A stretch of 63,078 nt of DNA from the NCBI GenBank assembly GCA_023391105.1, contig JAEWBO010000038.1, forward strand, positions 1 through 63,078, in the 5' to 3' direction. Shown here piece by piece: positions 25,319 through 34,090 of this stretch. This DNA comes from Bacillota bacterium. GTDB lineage: Bacteria; Bacillota; Clostridia; Christensenellales; SZUA-584. The notes beneath the pieces are model-generated. The model worked only from the letters and a program-made list of their open reading frames with translations. It searched no databases and had not been told where the DNA came from. Numbering within the stretch: position 1 is the first letter of the stretch; every line of letters begins with the position of its first letter. The translations under genes were made by a program, and so were the position numbers.

Positions 25319-25450
25319 ATGAAGGGCTGGAATTTCTTTAAACACGTATTTATTCCCAATGTTTACATAAATATCGTCGGGTATGCGTTTTTACTGTGTC
25401 TAGGCATTTTTATTTTTATATACTTGAAGGAGATTAGCATTGGATATTAG
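25319..25450 (+). CDS. 43-residue single-helix membrane microprotein overlapping the rho start
   Basis: ATG 25319 opens a 43-codon frame starting MKGWNFFKHVF, with one hydrophobic segment (VGYAFLLCLGIFIFIYL) near the C-terminus. Its stop (25448-25450) lies inside rho, overlapping the rho TTG start by 11 bases, and the rho Shine-Dalgarno GAAGGAG lies within it. The arrangement suggests translational coupling or a leader peptide. Its own ribosome site is weak, and the frame begins almost at the predicted transcript start. Confidence 0.4.
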   Translation: MKGWNFFKHVFIPNVYINIVGYAFLLCLGIFIFIYLKEISIGY

Positions 25451-27035
25451 TTTGCTAAAAGAGAAGAGTTTGATGGACCTGCGGGAGATTGCCAAGATGG
25501 CAGGTATTAAATCCGTCACAAAATACCGCAAGGGCGAGCTCCTCGATATGCTTTACGAGCTCGATCGTCGTGCACGAGTCAGCGAGAATCCGGCCAATGC
25601 ACATATGGATGAAAATCAGGAAAACAATTATGATTCATACGGCGAGACGGAAGATGTTTACGAAGGCCCAGCAGAGTATGAAGCTGAAGAGGTTTCATAT
25701 GAGTCAGATGAAATTCCCGCCTATCAGCGGGACGTGCTGGATATGCGTGAGCGTGAGGAAGAGATCAAAAAGCAGCAAGTGGATGAACGCCCCGCACGCA
25801 GTGAAGAGAAAAAAATGATCGAATATGTGATGGGCAACGATGCCGTCAACGAGCTGTTAAACAAAGGCGACTGCGGCGATGCCATGGGCATACTCGAAGT
25901 GTTGCCGGAAGGATACGGATTCCTGCGCAGCGAGAATTATCTGCCGGGCAACAAAGACGTATATGTGTCGATGGCGCAGATCAGAAAGTTTAACCTCAAA
26001 ACGGGAGACAAGGTGATGGGCAAGACGCGTCCGGCCAAGGACGCTGAGAAGCTAAACGCGCTGCTCTATATCGAGCAGGTTAACGATGATACCGTTGACA
26101 AGTGTCTCACACGCCGTCCGTTTGAAGAACTGACACCCATTCACCCCGAGCAACGCCTCACGCTGGAGAGGCCCGAGGCCACGCGCGACCTTGCAATTCG
26201 TTTGATCGATCTCATTGCTCCGATAGGAAAAGGACAAAGAGGACTCGTGGTCTCACCGCCCAAAGCAGGCAAGACCATCATGCTTAAAAAAATTGCCAAC
26301 AGCATCACAGCCAATCATCCTGATATCAATCTGATCGTATTGCTTATAGATGAACGTCCGGAAGAAGTGACGGATATGCAGCGCTCGATAAAAGGCGAGG
26401 TTGTTTATTCGACTTTTGATGAGAAGCCGGATAATCACACGCGTGTTTCTGAAATGGTCATTGAGCGCGCCAAACGCCTTGTGGAGCAAGGTAAAGACGT
26501 GGTTGTGCTGCTGGACAGCATTACGCGCCTAGCACGCGCGTATAACCTTATCATTCCGCCCACGGGTCGTACGCTTTCCGGCGGTCTAGATCCGGGTTCG
26601 CTGTACAAGCCCAAGCGTTTCTTCGGTGCGGCGAGAAATATCGAGTTTGGCGGCAGCCTGACCATCATAGCCACCGCGCTGATCGATACGGGTTCGCGCA
26701 TGGACGAGATCATATATGAGGAATTCAAAGGCACGGGCAACATGGAAATCCATCTTGACAGACGTTTGTCCGAAAAACGTATTTTCCCTGCAATCGATCT
26801 GCATAAGTCGAGCACACGCCGGGAGGAGCTGCTTCTTTCCAAGAAAGAACTCGAGGGTATTTGGGCAATCCGCAAGGTGATGGCAAACGGAAACACTGCC
26901 GAGGTGACAGAACAGCTTATCGGCATGCTTACCAAATCACAGACGAACGATGCCTTCTTAGAAAGGCTTAAAGGCTGGCTCTCCGTATGGGATAAGGAAG
27001 GATACAACTTTGCGCCCAAAAGGGGAGGGTTCTAG
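25440..27035 (+). CDS. rho: Transcription termination factor Rho
   Basis: 531 residues, longer than the ~420 of Escherichia coli. The Rho_N helical domain (1-45, LMDLREIAKMAGIKS) is followed by an acidic low-complexity insertion (about 50-130). Then come the cold-shock RNA-binding domain (GILEVLPEGYGFLRSENYLPG) and the RecA-type motor: Walker A SPPKAGKTIMLKK, Walker B DVVVLLDSITRLARAYN, and RTLSGGLDPG in the Q-loop/secondary-site region. The start is TTG 25440 behind GAAGGAG. Acidic or Arg-rich insertions at this point are common outside Proteobacteria. It forms a hexameric RNA translocase. Confidence 0.96.
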   Translation: MDISLLKEKSLMDLREIAKMAGIKSVTKYRKGELLDMLYELDRRARVSENPANAHMDENQENNYDSYGETEDVYEGPAEYEAEEVSYESDEIPAYQRDVLDMREREEEIKKQQVDERPARSEEKKMIEYVMGNDAVNELLNKGDCGDAMGILEVLPEGYGFLRSENYLPGNKDVYVSMAQIRKFNLKTGDKVMGKTRPAKDAEKLNALLYIEQVNDDTVDKCLTRRPFEELTPIHPEQRLTLERPEATRDLAIRLIDLIAPIGKGQRGLVVSPPKAGKTIMLKKIANSITANHPDINLIVLLIDERPEEVTDMQRSIKGEVVYSTFDEKPDNHTRVSEMVIERAKRLVEQGKDVVVLLDSITRLARAYNLIIPPTGRTLSGGLDPGSLYKPKRFFGAARNIEFGGSLTIIATALIDTGSRMDEIIYEEFKGTGNMEIHLDRRLSEKRIFPAIDLHKSSTRREELLLSKKELEGIWAIRKVMANGNTAEVTEQLIGMLTKSQTNDAFLERLKGWLSVWDKEGYNFAPKRGGF

Positions 27036-27047
27036 GGAACCCCTGCA

Positions 27048-29081
27048 ATGACACATAAAGCTTCGCTGGTCGACAAGGGACGGCTTTTTGGAAAAGTCGT
27101 TTATATCTTCTTCTGCTTTTATTCGATGGCGGTGGCGCAGCGCTTTGAGATGAATATCATTTACGGGGCTGCGCTGTTCATATCACTTTCGGCAACGGCG
27201 AGGATGCTAAAGTTTGCCGCTAAAACCACATACGATCTGTGCTGGCTTAAAATCCTCAAGCTGGTGTTGATCGTTTTTTTTGTGCTGGCAACGGCATACG
27301 TCTTCATTCTCTACCCGTTCCTTTATACTTACCCGCATACCGTTTTTGCGGTATTTATCATCATATTACCGTTTTTGGTGCAGGAAGCCCAAACCATGAC
27401 GCTGCGAGGATTGATACGCACGGGAAAAATGACGAACCGTGCATTATTGTACACGATGTGCGGCTCTGCGCTGTTATGCATTGTGCTGACAAGCGTCCTT
27501 GTATGGGCGTCGGGGGTGAATGCGTTTTTGCTTGTAGCCCCTTTGGCCGTGGGTACGGGGCTCGTCTTTTTCAGGCAGTGGACTTATAGGGACTATGCTT
27601 CTGCTTTTCCCAAACCGGAAAAATTATCATACGACTTCAGTCAGATCGCAAGCGCGCGACTTTATGGCGGCATGGTAATCACATCGGGTGTGGCGCTGAA
27701 CGCGTTTACGTTTACATACGTGCTCTACATGATGCTGACACACAAGAAAAGCTTCTCTTTGGACGTGTTTGTTATTTTCGCGTTGATCACGCTGGTGTGC
27801 AGCCTTATATACCTTGGCACATACCGGTTTTTGCGAAGATCGCTGATAAAGAAGATTGGTACCAATGCGATATTCGTGCTGGGTACGGGCATCGCCATTT
27901 TTGCGGTTTATGTGTTCAGAGACAGCTGGCATGGGGGAGGGTTCGCCATATCGGTACAAACCTTGCTGCTGGTTTTCGGGCTGATGCTGCAAATGATTGC
28001 GACGATGGATTTGCGCGGGGACATTTTACTGGTGGTCAAGCTGCAAAACAAGAGTGTCAATGCGGCTGCTTTGGCACAAAGGACGCAGCGGCTGGAGCAT
28101 TGGACGGCGACTGTCTCGGAAGCCATATTTTTGGCTGTCCTTTGTTTGCTTATTTCAGACCCGTTGATTTACAACATGGATTTTGACAGCTATATTTCGC
28201 TTGCGCCGCAGGTTGGCAGCAGCTTGATTGTTGTGCCCACGGCGTTTTTAATCGCTTCGCTTGCGTATTCCATTCGGCAGCCGCTCACAAAAAAATATAA
28301 CCGCAGACTTAAGGCGTATGCGCGTATCAAAGAAGCGGGCAAAGACAACCCCGTGATGGAAAAACGCCTGAGGAGCGTGTTGATCAAAAAATACAAAAAA
28401 CGCATCGGCGTGCATGTGATCCGCATGCTGCTCCGGTCTGTGATGTATCATACGGTGGCAGGGCGAGAAAATGTGAGTGCGCTGCCCGGTATATTTGTAT
28501 TCAACCACCGAGAGGTATATGGTCCGATTGCCGCCGTGGTGTTTTTGCCGTATGACATGCGTCCGTGGATACTTGACAAAATGATTGACAAAGAACTGAT
28601 TACCGCGCACATGTATGAAGGCACGTTCAGCCGCATCAAGTGGCTGCCTGTGTTTATGCGCAAGGCGCTGACAAATATGTTAAGCCCGCTTGTGGTGTGG
28701 GCGCTGAACTCGTTCGAGCCGATCCCCGTATACCGCGGCACAGCCAGAAGCGTACTCAAAACGTTTGAGTTATCCGTTGAGTGTTTGCAGTCGGGCGACA
28801 GCATTCTGCTCTTTCCGGAAAATCCGGAGGAAAGATATACAGAGAGCGAACAGGTCGGCGATTTTTATCGCGGGTTCGCGCATCTGGGCAGGCTGTATTT
28901 TAAAAAGGCAAAGGAATGTGTGACTTTTTACCCGGTGTACGCCAGCCGGCGCGGGCGTGAGCTGCGAATCGGCGAGGGTGTGAAATACGATCCGTCCAAC
29001 GGGCGTCAGGAGGAAGCACGCATTGTGGAAGCGCTTCAGCAGCGCATGCGTGATCTGCAAAGTCTGGACGAAGAAGGCTAA
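27048..29081 (+). CDS. Polytopic membrane protein with C-terminal PlsC-like acyltransferase domain
   Basis: 677 residues. The first ~430 hold 10-12 hydrophobic helices not clearly of the major facilitator type. The C-terminal ~210 residues look like a lysophospholipid acyltransferase: FNHREVYGPIAAVVFLP (block I), PIPVYRGTAR (block III-like) and LLFPENPEERY (the FPEG block). The classical H-x4-D is H-x4-G here, with Glu at H+2. The likely role is membrane lipid or glycolipid acylation or handling at the membrane. It begins 12 bases after rho. Confidence 0.7.
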   Translation: MTHKASLVDKGRLFGKVVYIFFCFYSMAVAQRFEMNIIYGAALFISLSATARMLKFAAKTTYDLCWLKILKLVLIVFFVLATAYVFILYPFLYTYPHTVFAVFIIILPFLVQEAQTMTLRGLIRTGKMTNRALLYTMCGSALLCIVLTSVLVWASGVNAFLLVAPLAVGTGLVFFRQWTYRDYASAFPKPEKLSYDFSQIASARLYGGMVITSGVALNAFTFTYVLYMMLTHKKSFSLDVFVIFALITLVCSLIYLGTYRFLRRSLIKKIGTNAIFVLGTGIAIFAVYVFRDSWHGGGFAISVQTLLLVFGLMLQMIATMDLRGDILLVVKLQNKSVNAAALAQRTQRLEHWTATVSEAIFLAVLCLLISDPLIYNMDFDSYISLAPQVGSSLIVVPTAFLIASLAYSIRQPLTKKYNRRLKAYARIKEAGKDNPVMEKRLRSVLIKKYKKRIGVHVIRMLLRSVMYHTVAGRENVSALPGIFVFNHREVYGPIAAVVFLPYDMRPWILDKMIDKELITAHMYEGTFSRIKWLPVFMRKALTNMLSPLVVWALNSFEPIPVYRGTARSVLKTFELSVECLQSGDSILLFPENPEERYTESEQVGDFYRGFAHLGRLYFKKAKECVTFYPVYASRRGRELRIGEGVKYDPSNGRQEEARIVEALQQRMRDLQSLDEEG

Positions 29082-29092
29082 GGAACCGCTGA

Positions 29093-29707
29093 TTAAATAT
29101 CGACGCTCATGCGTCTTTGGCCGATGAGCTTTGGTATCGTTTGTCCCTGCGTTAAATTCTGAATGAGTTTGAGGAACGCGTCTTCGCTGCCCGATACGAC
29201 GCTGATTTGCGCCTTTACGGATGCCGCATACGTGATATCATCAAAAAGATAGCCGGCATTTTGCAGCGGCGTCTGCACGCGTGAGAAGACAGCAAAGTCA
29301 AACTCGCAAGAGTACACGCTGCAGGGAACAAGCTCCACCTTGGGCGCATCGTTAAGCGTTTGTGCGGTGCTTTGGGTATAGGCGCGCACGAGCCCGCCTG
29401 CGCCCAGCAGTGTGCCGCCAAAATAGCGCGTGCAGACTGCGAGAACGTTTTGCACACCGGATTTTTTCAGCACCTCCAGCATGGGCAGACCCGCTGTGCC
29501 TTGCGGTTCTCCGTCGTCACTATAGCGCATGGTACCGTCTTCAAACAGCCAGGCAAAGCAATTATGACGGGCGTCATAGTGCAGCTTCCTGCGCTGTTCA
29601 ATAGCTCCAAGCGCGTCGTCTTCGCAGTTTACGTGGCAGACATACCCGATGAACCGCGATTTTTTAATAATAAGCGTGGATTCATTTTCCTGCTTTAATG
29701 TGATCAT
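29093..29707 (-). CDS. yigZ: YigZ/IMPACT-family protein (UPF0029)
   Basis: 204 residues. The N-terminal IMPACT domain shows KKSRFIGYVCHVNCEDDA, DDGEPQGTAGLPMLEVL and VCTRYFGGTLLGAGGLVRAYTQ, the family signature. A short ferredoxin-like C-terminal domain follows. Biochemical role uncertain; a link to translation or ribosomes has been proposed for relatives. Starts three bases after the tyrS stop, so it is in one operon with tyrS. Confidence 0.93.
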   Translation of the reverse strand: MITLKQENESTLIIKKSRFIGYVCHVNCEDDALGAIEQRRKLHYDARHNCFAWLFEDGTMRYSDDGEPQGTAGLPMLEVLKKSGVQNVLAVCTRYFGGTLLGAGGLVRAYTQSTAQTLNDAPKVELVPCSVYSCEFDFAVFSRVQTPLQNAGYLFDDITYAASVKAQISVVSGSEDAFLKLIQNLTQGQTIPKLIGQRRMSVDI

Positions 29708-29710
29708 ACA

Positions 29711-30925
29711 TTACTTCAAAACAACCTTATGAAATATCTTTTTGCCTTTTTTAATCAGCATCTCGCCGCCGTCAAAGCAATCTTCCGACACGGGCATAAA
29801 CTCCTCGGTGACCTTATTGCCGTTGATTGAGATGCCGCCCTGCGCGATAAGCCGACGGCCTTCGCCGCGCGATGCTGTGAGCCCGCAAGTCTGCAATAAG
29901 TCGACGAGCAGAAGATCGCCTAAATTCTCTATGACCGTTTCGGGCACGTTACCGCCTTCGCTTCCGCCTTCAAACAGCGTTTCGGCAGCCGCCTTGGCTT
30001 TGTCCGCTTCTTCTTGGCCGTGCACCTGACGTGTGACCTCGTAAGCGAGCTTCACCTTGGCTTCGTTGATACGCTCATCGTGATAACTGCAAAGCTGTCT
30101 GATTTCGTCCATGGGCAGGAATGTGAGCAGCGAGAGGCACTTTTCCACGTCGCTGTCGGCCACGTTGCGCCAGTATTGATAGAAATCGTATGGAGATGTT
30201 TTTTCGGGGTTGAGCCACACAGCACCTTTTTCCGTTTTGCCCATTTTGCGTCCGTCGCTTGTAAGCAGCAGCGTAAACGTCATGCCATAAGCTGCTTTTC
30301 GTTCCTTTTTGCGAATGAGATTCGCCCCCGCCAGAATATTCGACCACTGGTCGTCGCCGCCGAGCTGAAGCATACAGCCATGCAGCTGATTGAGCACCAG
30401 AAAATCGTAGCCCTGCATGAGCATATAGTTGAACTCAAGGAAAGTAAGGCCTTTCTCCATGCGGTTTTTGTAGCAATCGGCGGTGAGCATGCGGTTGACG
30501 GAGAAGTGCACACCAATGTCGCGCAGGAACTCGATATAGTTAAGCTTAAGCAGCCAATCCGCGTTGTTGATCATGAGCGCTTTGCCTTCGCTGAAATCAA
30601 GGAAGCGCCTCATCTGCACTTTAAACGCCTCTGCGTTGCTTTCGATATCCTCTTTTGACAGCATTTTACGCAGATCCGATTTGCCGGACGGATCACCAAC
30701 CATTGTTGTGCCGCCGCCAATCAGCGCGATAGGCCGGTGCCCCGCGCGCTGCATATGCGCCATGGCCATAAGCTGAACATAATGTCCCACATGCAGGCTG
30801 TCCGCCGTCGGATCAAAGCCGATATAGAATGTGACGCTTTCTTTTTCGAGCAGCTCTTTGAGCCCTTCGTGCGTCACCTGTTTTAAGAATCCTCTTTCGT
30901 TTAATACGTCATATACGTTTGTCAT
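29711..30925 (-). CDS. tyrS: Tyrosyl-tRNA synthetase
   Basis: 404 residues. Class I synthetase: IGFDPTADSLHVGHYVQL carries the HIGH-type HVGH, and GRKMGKTEKGAVWLNP is the KMSKS-type loop. A C-terminal S4 RNA-binding domain follows (ASRGEGRRLIAQGGISING). It charges tRNA-Tyr. The short upstream region shows no T-box features. yigZ follows in the same transcript. Confidence 0.97.
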   Translation of the reverse strand: MTNVYDVLNERGFLKQVTHEGLKELLEKESVTFYIGFDPTADSLHVGHYVQLMAMAHMQRAGHRPIALIGGGTTMVGDPSGKSDLRKMLSKEDIESNAEAFKVQMRRFLDFSEGKALMINNADWLLKLNYIEFLRDIGVHFSVNRMLTADCYKNRMEKGLTFLEFNYMLMQGYDFLVLNQLHGCMLQLGGDDQWSNILAGANLIRKKERKAAYGMTFTLLLTSDGRKMGKTEKGAVWLNPEKTSPYDFYQYWRNVADSDVEKCLSLLTFLPMDEIRQLCSYHDERINEAKVKLAYEVTRQVHGQEEADKAKAAAETLFEGGSEGGNVPETVIENLGDLLLVDLLQTCGLTASRGEGRRLIAQGGISINGNKVTEEFMPVSEDCFDGGEMLIKKGKKIFHKVVLK

Positions 30926-31105
30926 AGCGTTCTCCTACTCTTTTGCATTCGTATTGTATTATAGCCCTTGACGCGCTTTGTGGCAACAATTCATGAAATT
31001 CTCACTGCTAGAGCGTTTATATACGTCTGAATATCGCCGAAAAATCACGAAATGATGCGTTTTCGCAGCCTTTTTTATATAAACAATAATTTATTGTATT
31101 AATAA

Positions 31106-31133
31106 GCAGGAAATACAGGCATCAATGGCGAAT
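31106..31133 (+). promoter_or_regulatory. Sigma-H-type promoter of spoVG
   Basis: GCAGGAAAT, 14 bases, CGAAT. This fits the sigma-H consensus (R-W-A-G-G-A-W-W-T, N13-14, H-G-A-A-T). In Bacillus, spoVG is a classical sigma-H gene, so both sequence and context agree. Confidence 0.75.
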
Positions 31134-31175
31134 TTTACTAATACATTTTGTGCTTGCAATAGGAGGGGTTGCTTT

Positions 31176-31460
31176 ATGGAAATCACGGACATCCGTATCA
31201 GGCGGATCGATACGATGGGAAAGCTCAAGGCAGTCGTGTCGGTGACTTTTGACGACATGTTTGCCATTCACGACATGAAAATCATTGAGGGTCAGAACGG
31301 CTATTTCATTGCAATGCCGTCACGAAGAACTCCAAACGGCGAGTATAAGGATATTGCACATCCGATCAACTCGTCAGCACGCTCGCTGATTCAGACAGCC
31401 ATACTCGAGAAGTTTGAAAGCCTGCCTGAGGACGAAGGGTACGCCTCGTTTCAGGTTTAA
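31176..31460 (+). CDS. spoVG: SpoVG septation/RNA-binding regulator
   Basis: 94 residues, standard length: MEITDIRIRRI, then GKLKAVVSVTFDDMFAIHDMKIIEG and FIAMPSRRTPNGEYKDIAHPI, the family core. In Firmicutes SpoVG acts in sporulation septation and cortex formation and binds nucleic acid. ATG 31176 has AGGAGGGG upstream; an in-frame start at 31125 would lie before the ribosome site and partly within the promoter. Ends at an intrinsic terminator. Confidence 0.96.
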   Translation: MEITDIRIRRIDTMGKLKAVVSVTFDDMFAIHDMKIIEGQNGYFIAMPSRRTPNGEYKDIAHPINSSARSLIQTAILEKFESLPEDEGYASFQV

Positions 31461-31473
31461 ACAGCGGCCAAAG

Positions 31474-31502
31474 TCCCGTCATGCTTGGCGGGATTTTTGT
31501 TT
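31474..31502 (+). terminator. Terminator of spoVG
   Basis: TCCCGTCA against TGGCGGGA with loop TGCT (one G-U pair) is followed by TTTTTGTTTT. Confidence 0.8.
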
Positions 31503-31603
31503 TCTAACGCTTTTGATCAAAATAAAAAGCAGTCAAGTTGGCTGCTTCAGACTGTCAAAAAAGTCTTTAGATATAATTCATGGGCAAGACGGGCTGTGAT
31601 TAA

Positions 31604-31687
31604 CCCCAAAAAGCACGGCTTTTCGGGGGCCCCAAACCCGCGCAGCCCATACCTTGGCTCCACCCCAAAAATCGTTCCTTTTTGGGG
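31604..31687. repeat. Two CCCCAAAAA-type palindromic repeats in the spoVG-PIN/TRAM spacer
   Basis: Hairpin 1 (31604-31628): CCCCAAAAAGC against GCTTTTCGGGG. Hairpin 2 (31663-31687): CCCCAAAAA against TTTTTGGGG, followed by ACCCCGGGG. A third relative lies at 47408-47431 upstream of spoIIE. They look like a small interspersed palindromic repeat family in intergenic space. Confidence 0.6.
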
Positions 31688-31742
31688 ACCCCGGGGTTTT
31701 GTGCAGTTTCGAGTTTACGAGGAACAAGCAAAACCGGTAAAC

Positions 31743-31798
31743 TGTCGAAAAACCGTAGGTTTTTCGACAAGCTCAAGCAGCCCGTTTAGGCTGCTTGA
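31743..31798. repeat. Two consecutive perfect hairpins between convergent genes
   Basis: TGTCGAAAAACC against GGTTTTTCGACA (12 bp, loop GTA) is followed by TCAAGCAGCC against GGCTGCTTGA (10 bp, 6-base loop). They separate spoVG from the convergent PIN/TRAM gene. Each half of the first stem also contains TGTCGAA, the core of a Spo0A box. Confidence 0.65.
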
Positions 31799-31805
31799 AA
31801 TCGTT

Positions 31806-32912
31806 TTATTTATTGAGCTTTGCAAATATCATGCGGCCCGCCGCCGTTTGAATCACACTGGTCACAAGCACAGTTGTTTGCTTGTTAAACTCCTTTTGCC
31901 CATCTTCAACGACTATCATCGTGCCGTCATCGAGGTAAGCGATACCCTGACCCGGCTCCTTACCGTCTTTGACCACGGTCACCGTCATTTCTTCGCCGGG
32001 AAGCACCACGGGCTTGACCGCGTTGGAAAGCTCATTAATGTTCAGCACGCGCACACTCTTGACTGCGGCGACTTTATTTAAGTTAAAGTCATTGGTGACC
32101 ACAACGCCGTCCATGGTTTTTGCCAGGCTCAAGAGCTTTGAATCCACATCGCTCGCGTCGTCGATGTCCGCATGGACGATTTTCACGGGCATTTGCAGAT
32201 CGGTTTGTATGCGCTTTAACACATCCAGGCCTCGTCTGCCTCTGTTTCTTTTCAGATCATCAGACGAATCGGCGATGTGCCGGAGCTCATCCAACACAAA
32301 TTCAGGGATAATGAGTGCGCCTTCGATGATGCCTGTATTACAAATATCAAATATTCTTCCGTCGATAATCACGCTGGTATCCAGCAGCTTTGGACGCGCC
32401 AGGGATTCGCCATCTATCTTTCCCGCGTCCTCCTTGTCCTCTTTATGACGCCGGAAAAAGCCGGATTCGGAATCGGGCCGGTGACGCACAAGTACGGAGA
32501 TACCAAGGTATACGCATATGATGTAGATGATGACGTTCACAATACCCGCGATCCAATAAACCACGATAATACTGGATATTAGATTGGAAAGGAAAAATGC
32601 CACGATGAGCCCAAGCAGCAAGCCGCCGGCTGCGGGAAGCACCACGTTTGCCGGCAGCTTGGAAAGCCTTCTGTCGGCTTGTCCCGCTGCGTTGAATATA
32701 GCGTCAACGATAGGTGTGGATAATACAAGAAAAACAAGTCCGGATATAATACCTGATAGGATAAAGATCAGAAGATTCATCCAATCCAAAAAAATTGTGT
32801 ATGCATTGATGCCGTTCAATTTACTGAGCACTTCAAATGCAAGAACGACGATACCGGGACCGATAAACAGGCCAACAAATATGATAAAAAACCGGGCTAC
32901 ATTTTTAGCCAT
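31806..32912 (-). CDS. Membrane PIN/TRAM-domain protein (YacL-like)
   Basis: 368 residues. Four N-terminal transmembrane helices (about 1-145) are followed by a PIN nuclease domain starting KLLDTSVIIDGRIFDI, with conserved acids and VVTNDFNLNKVAAV. A C-terminal TRAM domain (GEEMTVTVVKDGKEPGQGIAYLDDGTMIVV) completes the YacL architecture. The PIN acidic residues appear intact, suggesting a membrane-bound ribonuclease; the RNA target is not established. carD lies upstream on the same strand, a common clostridial arrangement. Confidence 0.93.
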   Translation of the reverse strand: MAKNVARFFIIFVGLFIGPGIVVLAFEVLSKLNGINAYTIFLDWMNLLIFILSGIISGLVFLVLSTPIVDAIFNAAGQADRRLSKLPANVVLPAAGGLLLGLIVAFFLSNLISSIIVVYWIAGIVNVIIYIICVYLGISVLVRHRPDSESGFFRRHKEDKEDAGKIDGESLARPKLLDTSVIIDGRIFDICNTGIIEGALIIPEFVLDELRHIADSSDDLKRNRGRRGLDVLKRIQTDLQMPVKIVHADIDDASDVDSKLLSLAKTMDGVVVTNDFNLNKVAAVKSVRVLNINELSNAVKPVVLPGEEMTVTVVKDGKEPGQGIAYLDDGTMIVVEDGQKEFNKQTTVLVTSVIQTAAGRMIFAKLNK

Positions 32913-33030
32913 GCATTCACCTCATTAAAAAGCAATTACCAAAAGAAGAAAGGCTTCTAATGTGGCTCATTATATCACAAAAAAAAGCGGATATCATGAC
33001 AGCCGCTAAAAAACCTTAAAATGTTCACAT

Positions 33031-33507
33031 TTATTGGACTTGTGTGATGATCTTTCTGACGTCTTCATCTTTCTTGTTGCTTGCGAGCGCAAGTTCAGAA
33101 ACGAGAATCTGCATGGATGTTCCCAGCATTTTTTTCTCACTGGAGGATAAGTTTTTTTGGGTTTCACGCTTTAGCAGACTTTTAATAACGGCCGCGATTT
33201 CAAAAACGTTGCCGGATTTCATCTTTTCAAGGTTTTCCCGGTTGCGCCTGTTCCAGTTGGCCGATTCTTCCACATCATCTAAAGATTGGAAGGTAGCAAT
33301 CACCTCGTGACACTGATCTGTGCTGATTATACTGCGAAGCCCTGCTTTTTCAGCATTGTCTACCGGTACATGGACCTTAATATCGCCTTCTGAAAATCTC
33401 AGGACATAATAGCGCTTCTTCTCATCAAGAAAATCACGTTCTTCAACGGCTTCGATAAATCCTGCACCGTGCATCGGGTATGATATTTTATCGCCTTGCT
33501 TAAACAT
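33031..33507 (-). CDS. carD: CarD/CdnL-family transcriptional regulator
   Basis: 158 residues. The N-terminal RNA-polymerase-interaction Tudor-like domain (FKQGDKISYPMHGAGFIEAVEE, then VHVPVDNAEKAGLRSI) is followed by an all-helical C-terminal domain (NWNRRNRENLEKMKSGNVFEIAAVIKSLL). CarD binds the polymerase beta lobe and stabilises open complexes at rRNA and other promoters. The ATG that begins the MFKQGDKI segment is preferred because it lies downstream of an AGGCAGGT site and opens the conserved domain; a start six codons upstream is possible. Confidence 0.93.
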   Translation of the reverse strand: MFKQGDKISYPMHGAGFIEAVEERDFLDEKKRYYVLRFSEGDIKVHVPVDNAEKAGLRSIISTDQCHEVIATFQSLDDVEESANWNRRNRENLEKMKSGNVFEIAAVIKSLLKRETQKNLSSSEKKMLGTSMQILVSELALASNKKDEDVRKIITQVQ

Positions 33508-33584
33508 TCGATACACCTGCCTCATATCTATATGATATAGCAGGAGTCAGGCTTTGTCAAATGCACGAGGGAGGTATTGCGATT

Positions 33585-33617
33585 ATGCACAGGCAAATCG
33601 AGAGAAGAATACCTTAA
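33585..33617 (+). other. Ten-codon frame with a strong ribosome site before the SOD-like gene
   Basis: GGGAGGT lies nine bases before ATG 33585, followed by ten codons (MHRQIERRIP) and a stop 30 bases before the SOD-like start. Good spacing makes it translatable; it may be a leader peptide or chance. Confidence 0.2.
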
Positions 33618-33646
33618 TATATAGTGTATGAAGGAGGAGTTTGACT

Positions 33647-34090
33647 ATGGTAGAAAAACGCAGATGTCGTGCCATGGCTGTGATTAAAGGCGCAGACAAC
33701 GCGCCGCACCTTTCGGGAACCGTCTGGCTGACCGACTCGCCTATAGGTGTGCGCGTGGAGGCAAGCATCAAAGGGCTGCCGCCCAATGAGACAGGGTTTT
33801 ACGGTTTTCATTTGCACGAGCGGGGCAGCTGCATGCTGCCTGATTTCACCAGCGCGAAAGGACATTATAATCCGAGCGGGGCGCCTCATCCGCAGCATGC
33901 GGGAGATTTCCCCGTGTTGATCGCCACAAAGCAGGGCGACGCGTGGCTCTCGTTTGTCACCACGCGCTTCACCGTGTGCGATGTGATCGGTCGTGCCGTG
34001 GTGATACACGGAAACAGGGACGACTTTACCTCGCAGCCCGCGGGAGATGCGGGACCCCGTATTGGATGCGGTGTGATTCAGATGATTTAA
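33647..34090 (+). CDS. Cu/Zn superoxide dismutase-like protein
   Basis: 147 residues with no signal peptide. Family motifs are GFYGFHLHERGSCML (two copper His), GHYNPSGAPHPQHAGDFPVL (bridging and zinc His and Asp), RAVVIHGNRDDF (copper His) and the end GDAGPRIGCGVIQMI with the active-site Arg. The metal ligands seem present, but most bacterial enzymes are exported and this one lacks an export signal. That makes a cytoplasmic or non-classical role possible. AAGGAGGAG precedes ATG 33647. Confidence 0.88.
   Translation: MVEKRRCRAMAVIKGADNAPHLSGTVWLTDSPIGVRVEASIKGLPPNETGFYGFHLHERGSCMLPDFTSAKGHYNPSGAPHPQHAGDFPVLIATKQGDAWLSFVTTRFTVCDVIGRAVVIHGNRDDFTSQPAGDAGPRIGCGVIQMI

Noticed and set aside
28190..29060. 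Several long minus-strand frames opposite the acyltransferase gene
   Set aside because: They are antisense shadows of a well-supported gene and show no family motifs.
30926..31120. T-box leader for tyrS
   Set aside because: I looked for the specifier-loop/T-box arrangement and terminator on the minus strand and saw none.
31604..31687. Repeated palindromes as a CRISPR array
   Set aside because: Two hairpins of unequal sequence with no regular spacers and no cas genes.
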